Below, piece after piece: positions 47,726 through 60,111 of a stretch of 64,000 bases of DNA. The DNA is taken from positions 14,155,924 through 14,219,923 of the forward strand of contig NC_033621.1 of NCBI RefSeq assembly GCF_001540865.1, written 5' to 3'. This DNA comes from Ananas comosus. Taxonomy: Eukaryota; Streptophyta; Magnoliopsida; Poales; Bromeliaceae. Both the position numbers and the translations under genes were made by a program. Under the pieces are notes generated by a model. It saw only the letters and a list, made by a program, of their open reading frames with translations, had not been told where the DNA came from and made no database searches. Numbering within the stretch: position 1 is the first letter of the stretch; every line of letters begins with the position of its first letter.

Positions 47726-48463
47726 CCCGACCGTTCTAGAACAAGTGATAAAGATTTTGATAGTGAGAATCCGAAACTCAAATTCAAATTCTAATTAATT
47801 TATATTTTTAGATAAATTTATTTTTAAATAAAATAAATAAAATGAATAGCGTACTAAGGGCTTTTTTTAAAAATAGCCCCCTAAAAAATTTTATTTTCGA
47901 AAATAGCCGTGTAAAAATTATTTGCAAAAAAAGCCCTGGCCCCGCCCCGTCAGCGCCACACGGGCGGGACTGGGCCAATTGTATAAGTTGAACACGGTGA
48001 ACCATTCACCGTGTTCAACACAAAATTTTTGTATTAGACACGGTGAATGGTTCACCGTGTCCAATACAAATATATCCGACTTAGCCAAAAATGGCTAAGT
48101 TGTGGGTGTTTGTATTGAACACGGTGAATCATTCACCGTGTTCAATTATTTGTATTGGATACGGTGAATGATTTACCGTGTCCAATACAAATATATCCCA
48201 CTTAGCCATTTTGTATTGGACACGGTGAACCATTCACCGTGTCCAATACAAAAATTTTGTATTGAACACGGTGAATGGTTTACCGTGTTCAATTTAAACA
48301 CTTGGCCCAGTCCTGCCCGCGTGGCGCTGGTGTGGCGCTGACGGGACGGGGCCAGGGCCATTTTTGCAAATAATTTTTACACAGGGCCAATTTTAAAAAA
48401 AAAATTGTCAGGGGGCTATTTGCAAAAAAACCCCGCGTACTAACTATCTCTCAAAAAAAAAGG
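47726..48463 (+). mobile_element. SINE copy 3, split by a MITE
   Basis: SINE body at 47726-47857 (GACCGTTCTAGAACAAGTGA.., AATAAAATGAATAGCGTACT) resumes at 48435 (GCGTACTAACTATCTCTC then poly-A) after the MITE at 47858-48434. Removing the MITE and one copy of GCGTACTAA restores an ordinary SINE, which proves order of insertion. Confidence 0.85.
47858..48434. mobile_element. MULE-type MITE with six palindromes, copy 2
   Basis: Perfect 9-bp duplication GCGTACTAA (47849-47857, 48435-48443). Ends are GGGCTTTTTTTAAAAATAGC and GGGGGCTATTTGCAAAAAAA. It carries six palindromes of the CACGGTGAATNATTCACCGTG type, centred at about 48005, 48050, 48130, 48172, 48229 and 48274, in the same order and spacing as copy 1 (27883-28463), surrounded by TTGTATTGGACACGG words. 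Confidence 0.9.
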
Positions 48464-48464
48464 A

Positions 48465-48595
48465 AGATAGTACACTACCTATTTTATTTTATTTTATTTA
48501 AAAATAAGTTTAGCTGAAAATATAAATCAACTAGAATTCAAATTTGAAAACTCAAATACCAATCATTAAGTCATTTATCACTTGCTCTAGAAAAA
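48465..48595 (-). mobile_element. SINE copy 4, tail-to-tail with copy 3
   Basis: On the minus strand it reads from CTAGAGCAAGTGATAAATGA to AATAGGTAGTGTACTATCTT, matching the SINE body without the 5' head. Its 3' end directly abuts the poly-A of copy 3. Confidence 0.7.
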
Positions 48596-48608
48596 GTCAA
48601 TAAAAATA

Positions 48609-48856
48609 AGGAAAACTTCAAAAACCCACCCTGTGGTTTCGTAGTTTCTCACTTTGGTCCCCTGTGATTTAAAATGTATCAAATTGCCCCCTTGTAGTTT
48701 CTTACTTTATCACTGATTTAAAAAAATAATAATAAAATTAATAATAATAAAAAAAAGAAAAAAGAAATCACAGAAAGGCAAATTGATATATTTTAAACGA
48801 CAAAAAAGCAAAATAAGAAACTACAAAATCACATGAGAGGTTTTTGAAGTTTTTCC
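48609..48856. mobile_element. MULE-type MITE, CCACAGGGTACTAA family, short copy
   Basis: Ends GGAAAACTTCAAAAACCC and TTTTTGAAGTTTTTCC; direct flanks AATAAAAAT (9-10 bp) on both sides. The interior is shortened, with GTGATTTAAAATGTATCAAA and inverted counterparts. Confidence 0.8.
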
Positions 48857-49104
48857 AATAAAAATACCCAAATCTTAAAACACAACATTTGTAGGTAAAA
48901 ATGAGTGGAAGCCCCCCCAACTATATTCTAATCTAAACGAGCCCTGCCAGCTATATTTTTAAATGTGTTAAATACATACAACTTCCTACAAACATACTAA
49001 ATAAGAAATATATTTCTATAAAATTCAACTTTTATATATTATCTATACAAAAATTCTAATATTTTTAAATATATATCCTTCTAATTTATTACTATTAGAG
49101 AACA

Positions 49105-49155
<51 letters not shown>

Positions 49156-49724
49156 ACTAAAATCCAAGAGGAGATTGATCTTAAACAAAAAGTTGTAAAA
49201 TTTGCAACCCCTTTAGATTGTAGAATTAGTAGTTCTCTTTTTAAATTTCAGTAAATTGCAGTTATGATCCTCAAACTATGAGTTGAATAATATTTTGATC
49301 TTAAATTATTCTAGTTTGAGTTTTCTAAAGTATTATAATTAAATCTCACAAACTAATTTAACTAATTAACTAGGAATTAATAAATCATTAAATATAACAA
49401 TAACATAAAAAATATTATGATCATTGATGCAAAAATAAGTAAAATACTACATTATTTTTACATCAATAATATATTAATGGTTAGTTAATTAAATTAAATG
49501 TTAATATAAAATAACTAAACATCAGATTTAAATCATGTGATAAACACCACCATTATAAGTACCATTTAACTACGGCTTTCCCCCCAATCAGATGCACAAC
49601 TATCACTTCCCCAGCAGAATCAATCAAATTAAATAATAGACATGCATCTTTCGAATTACACATCATTCCGAGACCTAAAATCAAATCACTCCCATTCCAT
49701 CGAAAAACCCTAATCCAGATCAAA

Positions 49725-49765
<41 letters not shown>

Positions 49766-49780
49766 AAAAAAAAAAAATCT
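48857..49780. other. AT-rich DNA downstream of H3, simple repeats
   Basis: (TTA)n at about 49106-49150; about 49252-49480 resembles an old MITE (CAAACTATGAGTTG start) related to 18477; (CA)n at 49729-49760 directly downstream of the H3 stop. No gene is seen. Confidence 0.55.
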
Positions 49781-49807
49781 AATGGACACCGAAACCCTGA
49801 CCTGTTG

Positions 49808-50483
<676 letters not shown>

Positions 50484-50507
50484 TTATTTTTTATTTTTTA
50501 TTTTTTA

Positions 50508-50519
50508 TTTTGGCGCGGG
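50508..50519. promoter_or_regulatory. E2F-like site in the H3 promoter
   Basis: TTTTGGCGCGGG matches the E2F consensus TTTSSCGC and lies about 85 bp upstream of the TATA box, consistent with S-phase expression. The function is inferred. Confidence 0.5.
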
Positions 50520-50719
50520 GAGAAGTAGGGAGGAGAAAAAGAAAATTTGGGGCGTCGGATCGCGTTTCGTTTGAAATGTACGGTGCCGATCGTGTTGCGA
50601 TGTGATCGCGATCCGTGGGTCCTCTCGTGGTTGTTGGTTATTGGACGGCTACTAATGCTTCTAGCGGGGGAAAAGTGACTTAACTTTTTGTTTTTTTTGG
50701 CTATCGCGTGATTTAGCAA

Positions 50720-51205
50720 AAAAAATAGATTTAATTATTTTTTATAATAATTTATTTATAGTGGTTTATAGCAAATTCCACTTGCAGATGGATTCATTTA
50801 TATCAAATCAAAATATTAATTTTTAAATTCAAACCAAGAATTATAATACAAAAATAATCATGTGCAACCAAACACCCTTTGTTGCAATGAGCTCAAAAAG
50901 TGAAGAGTGATATAGTAATTTTGCAGGAATTTTGACTGTTTTTAGCAGAAATTTTAAAAGAAACTTTTCAGAGATTTTTCTGCATTTATTAGAGTCATCA
51001 GGAAAGAAATAAATAAAATATATTTACAAATTTATTTTTAATCTTTTGAAATAGACAATGAAAAGTATAATAATGGTTGAGTAACAGATTTTCTTCTTAT
51101 AAGAAAATTCATATCTGAAGCTTGTACCAAATATATGGGCTCAAAGTTATGGTCATTATTTATAGTGTTATGAATCATAAAAAAAGTAAATTTGACAATA
51201 ATGAA
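50720..51205. other. AT-rich spacer between H3 and actin
   Basis: No gene or clear repeat is seen. Confidence 0.4.
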
Positions 51206-51209
51206 TATT

Positions 51210-51363
51210 ATTGACTGTCTCTAACATAAGTGATAAAAAACTTAGTAGTTGGTATATGAGATTCTAAGTTTGAAATCTAATTACTTCATATTTCTAACTA
51301 AGTTAATTTTTTTAAAAAATAAACGAAGCAGATAGCATTCTATCTTTTTTTTAAACAAAAAAA
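51210..51363 (+). mobile_element. SINE copy 5, diverged
   Basis: Carries CTGTCTCTAACATAAGTGAT, a worn box B region (AAGTTTGAAATCTAATT) and the tail AACGAAGCAGATAGCATTCT. Flanking ATGAATATT words on both sides suggest the target duplication. Confidence 0.75.
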
Positions 51364-51946
51364 TTATGAATATTGTAAGGAAAGTTTTGGACCTTATTTA
51401 GTGTGGTTACTTTTTTTATTTACTATTATTACTTTTTTTTTAATTCTAAGCACAAATTCTACCATAGGGGGCAAACATCACAAAAATTGCGACAAAACAC
51501 CAATCAAAAATAAAAGCACCAATACAGTTTGTACAGAAAAAGAGCCTCTCTACACAACATGCTGAGACCAAACCAATTTTTGTGTGTTTTTTGTCACTTT
51601 TTTTTGTGTGCAAATATCAAACAAGAAGAACAAATCAAACCAACAACATCCCCAGTTGCTGCGACCGAACAATCCGAAGACAGAATCGCCGTATCGAATG
51701 CGAGATTCGAAAGAGAAAATTATGACTCCGCTTCCTCTTCTTTCTCCTTTCTCTTCTCATAATACTTCAGCCAACTTCTGCTTCTTCGAAAATTAAAGCC
51801 ATATATGCCAACCAGACAAGGGCTTTATATATAGGACTCGAACTCAAAATAAGAACTCCTCTGAAAAGGATAAAAAAAAAGAAGGAATAGAAACAGAAAT
51901 AACTCGCCAAGCGATGATACATACAGAAGCACTTCTGGTGATAAAC

Positions 51947-53365
<1,419 letters not shown>

Positions 53366-53377
53366 CTTTTAAGAGCT

Positions 53378-54553
53378 CTACAGCGAAAAAGTAGTAAATA
53401 GAATTCATTTCACATAACAGTCAATTTACTAAAAAGTAACTGGCACAACAAGAAGTCACACTTTTATATCTAACTGCATGTAACAGTAATTTAATCCAGC
53501 TAGTAGTAGTATCTTTCTCAATGAGTTGGTTCTTTCGAAGTCCAATACGAAATGAAGCTAGTTATCTGTGAAATTAGAAAATGTATAGTATAGTAACAGC
53601 GCTAATATTTACTCTAGCTGATTCAGTGTGTGAAAAAAACAAAAGATACTACTACCATTCACTCATTAGATATAGAAAGATAAACATATAAAGATATTTT
53701 AAGTTTGATGATTTAGGGTTCAAGTAGAATAGATGAGAGTTAGAATAGTTGCATTATTAACAAATAATGACATTATAAGCATTTAAAAATAAAAAGAGAA
53801 GGTTAAAATGTATGAAACTTACATGAACTATCACTAGTTTTGATCTGACTATCCAGTCTTTGAAAAAAGTTCTAATTGTACTACTTAACCCTCCGATTTA
53901 TTGATTTGATTTATTTGTCGGCTCTTTGACTTCATAATTTAAATGCATTGTTTATTTCGATGGTTCAGGTTAAAGCATCCCATGTGATTCGCGTGGCTAT
54001 AGTTCTACAGAGTAAGTTGTTGTGTTTAAATTTGAGAATTGAAGGGTCATCAAATAGTTCAAATCAAACAAACTAAAAATTGAGGTATTATTAATTAAAC
54101 ATTTTGAGATGAAAACAGATCGTAGCTCTGGTGAGTTTCACAAAAAAAAATAATAAAAATAAAAATAAAAGTAAAAGAATAATAAAAAAAATGTAAGGAT
54201 AGGATGGTCATTTTCGCTAGAAAAGTCTCATCTTTAATCGCTCAACTTACAAATAATGATTTAGATGAAAATTATGCAACTTTAAAAACTTTTTTTGAAA
54301 AATAAATTCGTAATTTCACTACTTCGCAAGAAGAGATATACATGTAATCCAACCAACAGTCCATATATCACATAGTTTTCCAATGGAACAAAACATGATC
54401 AATAAGGAACCGATCAAAACCTAAATTCTTCGAATCGCGCAATTGATCAAAACCCTAAATTCTTCGTCATTTCTACTTAATCAAGCACCAAACAGTAATT
54501 CGTGATGAATTAAATTAAGAGCGAGATGAGATGAGATGAGATCGGGTCGTCAC
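53378..54553 (-). other. Leader intron of the actin gene
   Basis: Donor CGCGAAG|GTGACG at 54554/54553 and acceptor CGCTGTAG|AGCTC at 53378/53377 bound a 1.18-kb intron. It is AT/T-rich on the coding strand, with no other gene. Plant actin leader introns often boost expression; this is family knowledge, not shown here. Confidence 0.7.
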
Positions 54554-54737
54554 CTTCGCGAGAGGAGACGGAGCCGAAACCCTAATTGGGAAGGGGCCGA
54601 AGCGATTCCTCCCCCCCCAACTCCAAATCGCTTCTCCTCCGCAAATGTGAGAGAAGTGCTTCCCCACGAAGCCGAAGCGAAGGGGCGCGGCGTGGGAGAG
54701 ATGAGAGAGGGGGAGAGGGGAAACGGAGTGCGACTCT

Positions 54738-54746
54738 ATTATATAG
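54738..54746 (-). promoter_or_regulatory. TATA box of the actin gene
   Basis: Minus-strand CTATATAATAG, roughly 185 bp upstream of the leader donor at 54554, allowing an untranslated first exon of about 150 bp. Confidence 0.6.
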
Positions 54747-55049
54747 TCCCCTTCCAAATTTGAATTTGTGTTCTCCTACACTACACAGCGGCAGAGAGAT
54801 ATGCAACTGGTACAAATTTCTGACACGTGTCAAGTACACGGTGCGACCGGGCTACAAATGGACACGTGGCGGGTTGTTATCGGTGCATTAAAAGTTTCGT
54901 ACGACCGAAATTGTAGGTTGGGGCCGTTGAAGAGTGAGCGGGAAAGTGATAGGGGAGGGGACCGGTCTGGGTAGTAGTTTGTAACGTGGACCGTTCGATG
55001 GGTTCGGGAAATTGTTACTTGCACCTGGTGTGTCCGTATTTGTCATGCA

Positions 55050-55690
55050 CCACCACATTGGATATAAGGGTACACTAGATTTTCACCCGTGCGATGCACG
55101 GTTAATATAATAATATAGAATAATAATAAAAATTATTATGTGATGATAATAAAAAGATTTTCTAAATAATTTTATATTTTTTAACAAATAAAAAAATATA
55201 CTATCAATCTTAATTATAGTATATATTAAAGTACACAAGCGAGAGAAAAAAAAAATTGGANCCAATGCTTAATAAATTTTAATAACCAAATTAATTAATA
55301 AATTTTAATAACCAACGCTTTATGCGTTATTAGACAACGCTTAATAAAAAAGCGCCACCTTTATTAGACAACGTTTGAGTTTAAAGCATAACCGTCTATT
55401 AATTAATAAATTTTAATAACCAACGCTTTATTCGTACGGTGCACAGTTTGAGTTTATACTTATAAACCAATGCTTAATAAACTTTAATAACCAAATTAAT
55501 TAATAAATTTTAATAACCAACGCTTTATGCGTTATTAGACAACGCTTAATAAAAAAGCGCCACCTTTATTAGACAACAAATATCCATATTTGAGTTTGAC
55601 ACGTGGCAAGCATATAGAAAGCCACGTGTCAGCTTCTCACATAGGGTTCATTAAGGGTTCTACTTTTATATATAGTAATAGATTTGGTTC
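55050..55690. repeat. Helitron/MITE-like repeat with internal duplication and an N
   Basis: The left end has CACCCGTGCGATGCACGG, a hairpin-like motif common at plant transposon ends, and the right end has TTTTATATATAGTAATAG. A block of about 110 bp (AATGCTTAATAAA.. to CACCTTTATTAGACAAC) occurs at about 55266-55372 and 55466-55577. The ambiguous base at 55261 sits just before the first copy. Class is uncertain. Confidence 0.5.
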
Positions 55691-55894
55691 AAAGTTAGAA
55701 TCGGTATCGAAATCGAAATGAGAATAAGCTGGAATCGGAATTTGAATGATTTACTATCTTATTCTGTTTTATTTCGTTTGGAATTGTAGGAAATACCAGA
55801 CAAGGGATGCAAATGGATCTGGGTTGGCGGAGCTCCCACCCCGATCAGTTCTGAATAGTCCCGTAAGTAGGAATTAAAATAAATATATTAAAAA

Positions 55895-56862
55895 GGGTCA
55901 AATGCATACAGCTCCCTGCAAACATAGCCAATTGCGGATATATCCCTGCAAAATCGAAACTCCATAAGTTGTACCTGCAAAAGTCCCAAGTTATGCAGAT
56001 ATGTCCCTCCGGTTAACATCCGTTAGTGATCCGTTTATTTTTTAACAGTGGATTCGTAAAATGACCATTTTACCCTCTCAAATATATCCCTCTAAAAGTC
56101 TTTCTCTTCCCCTTCTCTTTCTCTTCCTCTTCGGACCGTCGAAGCGAACGATGGCGGCGGCGGCGGCGGCGCGAGGTCGGGTTCGCCGGCAACGAAGAAG
56201 AGGAAAGAACGCCGGGGCACCGGAGCTCTACCTAGAGCTCGCCGCCCTCAACGCCGTCCCCTCCCTCGTCGGCCTCCTCGGCCACGACATCGCCGACATT
56301 GCCGGCGACGTCGTCTCCCTCCTCACCGACCTCACCGACGCCGACGTCCTCGGTGACCACGACGACCCCGCATACGCCCTCGTCGCCGCCCTCGTCGACA
56401 ACAACGCCCTCGAGCTTCTCGTCCAAAAACTTGCCCACCTTTCCTCCGAGACCGACCCCGGCAAGATTCTTCTCCGTCGCCGGTGACGAAGAAGAGGGAA
56501 GAGGAAGAAGGAAGAAGGAAGAAGAAAGAAGGGAGAAAAAGGGAGAAGAGGAAGAGGGAAGAGGAAAAGGAAGAGGGTTCGCTGCCGTCGTCGCCGTCGC
56601 CGCCGCATCTCCTCGCCGGCGACGAAGAAGAAGGAAGAGGAAGAGGAGGAAGAAGAACAAGGGTAAATACGTCAATTCACACTATACTTAACCATGGTTA
56701 AGTATTTTAACCGTGGTTAACGAAAAATTTCTAACAGATCTGGACGGCAGGGACATATCTGCATAACTTAGGATTTTTGCAGGGACAACTTATGGAATTT
56801 CCGTTTTGCAGGGATATTTCCGCAATTCACTATATTTGGAGGGACGTGTATGCAAATAACCC
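55895..56862 (+). mobile_element. Pack-MULE with a captured CTNNBL1 fragment
   Basis: A perfect 9-bp duplication TATTAAAAA (55886-55894, 56863-56871) flanks inverted termini of about 140 bp: GGGTCAAATGCATACAG against TGTATGCAAATAACCC, then TTGCGGATATATCCCTGCAA and AAGTTATGCAGATATGTCCC with their complements on the right (56739-56862). The GC-rich, gene-derived DNA is confined to the interior (about 56145-56665), which is the Pack-MULE signature. Confidence 0.92.
56151..56486 (+). CDS. Chimeric frame with a beta-catenin-like protein 1 (CTNNBL1) fragment, in a Pack-MULE
   Basis: An open frame of 111 residues from the ATG at 56151 (141 if an in-frame ATG at 56061 in the terminal repeat is used). 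It starts with an Ala-rich and Arg-rich stretch (RGRVRRQRRRGKN) of unknown origin. From GAPELYLEL (about 56214) it matches the armadillo-like N-terminal region of CTNNBL1: LNAVPSLVGLLGHD, DVVSLLTDLTDADVL and NNALELLVQKLAHL. It then leaves homology after SETDPGK and stops at 56484-56486. CTNNBL1 is a Prp19/CDC5L-associated splicing factor of about 530 residues, so under 20% is present. The frame is intact despite captured status. Whether it is transcribed or translated cannot be seen; a gene fragment is the default view. Confidence 0.75.
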   Translation: MAAAAAARGRVRRQRRRGKNAGAPELYLELAALNAVPSLVGLLGHDIADIAGDVVSLLTDLTDADVLGDHDDPAYALVAALVDNNALELLVQKLAHLSSETDPGKILLRRR

Positions 56863-57123
56863 TATTAAAAAATATACCTCATCCGGAATCCACCCAGATT
56901 CGCCAAGTAAATAGAGCGGGAGTAGGAAGATTTTTTTTTTCCTTCCAACCTCTTAAATCTGTCAAAAACCTGATCACACCCTATCCGCTTCAAATGGAGC
57001 GGTAAATAGGGGCTAGAAATAGGATTAAAATCAATCCACTTCGAATCGGCCACTATGACCTGACAAGAAAACGAGCTGGAGGTGGGAACCCCTTTCGCTC
57101 CTGCATTCGTCCTATTTGCATCC

Positions 57124-58283
57124 CATCCGTACATCAGACACACGTAATAGAATAATATAACACACGATTATATAGATCACACCATTAGATTAAAATATAT
57201 AATAATTGGGATAATATGTGTAGATGCCTCGAAACTGATTTAATTTGAAAAATAAGTGTAAAAAGTTAGTGACTTTTAGTATGTGAAGTGCGAACCTTTA
57301 TAATTTAAAGATATGGTTCATGAGACGCACTATTACACCCGGTGCACGTACTAAGTTCCCGTTGGTTTCGGCGCGGTCCACGTAGATCAACGGTAAGAAA
57401 TTTTTTTATATAAAAAAAAAGCGACTAACCAAAGTGGTAGCGCCACGTCAGCAGGAGCGGACGTGCGGTTTGCATCAAAGGTCGTGCGCTCACGCCAAGT
57501 CTCGTAGTCGCCCACCACCCACATAGTAATATGGGAATTGTACAGGTGTTTATTTGCAAATTGTGAGGATTTTAATTTCACAAATAACAAATTTTTGGGA
57601 GGATTTTTATTTTTTTAAACAAATTGTGGACATGTTCAATGGCGGTTTTAGATGAGAAGAGCTCACGCCATAGACTTAAAGACTTTTTTCATAGAATAAA
57701 CTAAGTTTTATGGAAAACAAATATATAATGTATGTGTATAAATTTAATTTTTTATATGTTGAAGTAGACACCTAATATATGTAAAAATTGTGTTTTTTTT
57801 AGAATAATATGTAAAAATTGTGTTGGGAGAGCTAGTAAGATGTAAGCTTCTTTTTTTTTTTTGTGTTCTCTGGAAAGTCATATATATCTGCTTTGATCAT
57901 ACATATCATTTTTAGAGTGACAAAACATTTTTAATAAGTATAAATAATGTAACAAAATCTTAATCCTTAATAAGGAATTGCATAGTTGGGCAAAAAGGAA
58001 GCATGGGAATAACTTATATTATCACATTGAATCATTCTACAAAATATTGCAAAAAGGGCTTGGAAATAATTAATGAGAAATGGTGCTTGTACACCTAAAA
58101 ATATATGAGCAATTTTAATTGCTTGTACAAGCACCATTTCTCAATTTTAATATATTGCAAACAAAAAAAAAAAACTTGTCTGAACTATAAGCAATTTTAA
58201 TTTGGCTACCCAACTTTTCAAAATTTTGATTTGGCTACCCAACTTCAAATGTTTAAGTCCTTGCAAATATTAATTATCAAAAG
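57124..58283. other. AT-rich intergenic DNA
   Basis: No gene is supported. Near 58200-58250 a short repeat, TTTGGCTACCCAACTT, occurs twice and resembles a MITE end. Confidence 0.4.
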
Positions 58284-58484
58284 AATTGGATAGCTAATTC
58301 AGATTATTCTCATCATTTGACCGGTGATAAGTGTAAGTTTTATGAGTTTATTCACTATGAAGGAAATGATGTTATTGTAACAGTTGACAACATAGTTCAT
58401 CGAGTGGTAAATGAAAGTGTCGTGAAGATAGAGGATGGAGTCATCTTGAAAAGCGTTTATCATCTGCTCGGCATGGTGTCTTAA
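58284..58484 (+). pseudogene. Ty1/copia gag-protease fragment
   Basis: An open frame of 66 residues reads NWIANSDYSHHLTGDKCKFY and then VIVTVDNIVHRVVNES, ILKSVYHLLG. This is the plant copia gag/protease junction, where intact elements have WIIDSGCSHHMTG, VYHVPG. The catalytic Asp-Ser-Gly triad is changed to Asn-Ser-Asp, and the frame stops soon after. It is a decayed retroelement piece. Confidence 0.8.
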
Positions 58485-59109
58485 TATTCTTGGTGAAGTT
58501 GATTAAATTCATATATGGAGAGTGTAAGAGGCTTACATGTGGCAGGCATACTAGGAATATTAATTGGGCTTAAGCATTTGGGCCAATGGTTCGAACTTAG
58601 CGAGTTATTGATGCTAGTAGGCTAGGTTATTACAATGCGACATGCAGTTACTGTATAATTACTCTAAAACTGCGAAAGAGCTAATTTTAGATTTTTTTTC
58701 CACTCTTGAGATGCCATAACTATTTTTTTCCGAAAGATCTTTTTACTCTTCATGTGATGCTCCAATAGTCCCACATCAGATTGAAAAGAAAAAATGATTG
58801 GGAATATAAAGATTAAGGGCTTTATACAATATTGGTAATTGGGCTTAAACGCTTTAGGCCGGTGATTTAGGTCCAATAAGTTATGAGGGCTTTATACAAT
58901 ATAAGTTATTGGTAATTGGCCGGGCTCCATCCCCTTCTCAAATATATGTCATTCTTGGAGCTAACCAACCCCATTTCCAGCTCCCATTGAGACTCAGAGA
59001 TCGGCGACCCCACCGGCTTGAAGTTCGAGTTAAAGGATGGAGGTTTTTGCCTTGAGCGAGCTATTTTTCATGTTAGGGCTCGAAACTCTAAGTAATCCTC
59101 TTTCATGTT

Positions 59110-59150
<41 letters not shown>

Positions 59151-59280
59151 CCTGATTCTAGATTTGGATGGGATCTTGCGCTTTTTGGTCTTTTGTTTGG
59201 TATGATTTAAATTTAATTTTGGTATTTTGGATTGTGCGCAGTCGATCATCGCAGCTACCTACAGATAGATTGACTATGAA
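58485..59280. other. Retroelement-flanking DNA with an LTR-promoter-like motif
   Basis: AGTCCCACATCAG at about 58768 followed by AATATAAAG at about 58802 looks like the start of a copia-type LTR promoter. A T homopolymer of about 40 nt runs at 59109-59150. No gene is seen. Confidence 0.4.
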
Positions 59281-59330
59281 TAGGGGTGTAATGTGGGTCG
59301 TACTTAAAACCCAGATAGGATGGCTACGAG

Positions 59331-60103
59331 TAGGGCGTGTAATGTGGGCCGTATTAAGCCAGCACGACCCACATTTTTGGGTTGCGACGGGCTAGGAACT
59401 AGCGTGCCACGGCCCATTTTCGAATTTGGGTTGGGCCATGTTGGGTTGGGTTTTTCAAATCCCCAACCCAGCACGAGCCGTTCTAGGTCGGGCAGGGCTC
59501 CAGGCCGTCCTTTATTTATTTATTTATTTTTTTAAAAAAATGCATAAAATTTAAATATAAAAATTAAATTATTTTGAAACAACATTTTTAATCAATGTAT
59601 AAAATTTGTAATAATGTTTTGAAAATAATTAAAATGTTAAAATTTTATTATAAAATTATAAAAAATAAATATTGTTGAACCAAAATACTCTTTTCAATAA
59701 TTAAATTTTTGACTACCGGGAAGAACATTTTGGTCCAAATAGGAGATCTTGGGAGAGGCCCAAGGTTGTGACAGATTTTAGAAAGAGCCCAACCCCAACT
59801 GCCACAAGGCATACCTTAGGTGAAGGGAAACTCTGAACCGGCCCAAACCCCAAGGCATGAGGACCTAATCTCAGGCCTTTGCGGTTGGGCCGGGCCGGGC
59901 CGACCCAGCAGATACAGGTTGTGTTGGGTCGGGCCGCGGGCTGAGCTGTCGGTCTCGCATAGCCCAGATCCGTTGTAGGCGGTGTCGTGCCGTGCCGGGT
60001 CGACAGGCCTAGAAGACTTGTCCGAGCACGGTCCAATGTAGCGGGTCGGCCCGGCCTGGCCCGCTGTCGTGCCACGAGCCGCCCGATCCGTTTGACACCC
60101 TTA
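59331..60103. mobile_element. hAT-type MITE with GGGCC-rich arms
   Basis: Termini TAGGGCGTGTAATG and TTTGACACCCTTA with flanks GCTACGAG and GCTACGGG (8 bp, one mismatch). Arms are rich in GGGCCG/CGGCCC and GTTGGG words, with an AT-rich centre. A second, truncated start (TAGGGGTGTAATGTGGG) at 59281 lies just outside, so it inserted next to a relative. Confidence 0.75.
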
Positions 60104-60111
60104 GCTACGGG

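Larger units (their letters stand above)
55804..57123. mobile_element. hAT-type MITE interrupted by a Pack-MULE
   Basis: Left end AGGGATGCAAATGGATCTGG and right end CCTATTTGCATCCC match the family of 6070-6692. The 55895-56862 Pack-MULE and its duplication split it. Flanks ACCAGACA and ATCAGACA hint at an 8-bp duplication, but a few extra bases on the right leave the exact border open. Confidence 0.65.

Noticed and set aside
56228..56675. Minus-strand Leu/Pro/Ser-rich frames over the Pack-MULE cargo
   Set aside because: Antisense of the CTNNBL1 fragment and of a GAAGAAG purine tract.
58768..58810. snRNA gene promoter (USE-like TCCCACATC plus TATA at pol III-like spacing)
   Set aside because: No U6, U3 or other snRNA sequence follows. 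The motif pair is also common at LTR promoters, and copia debris lies nearby.
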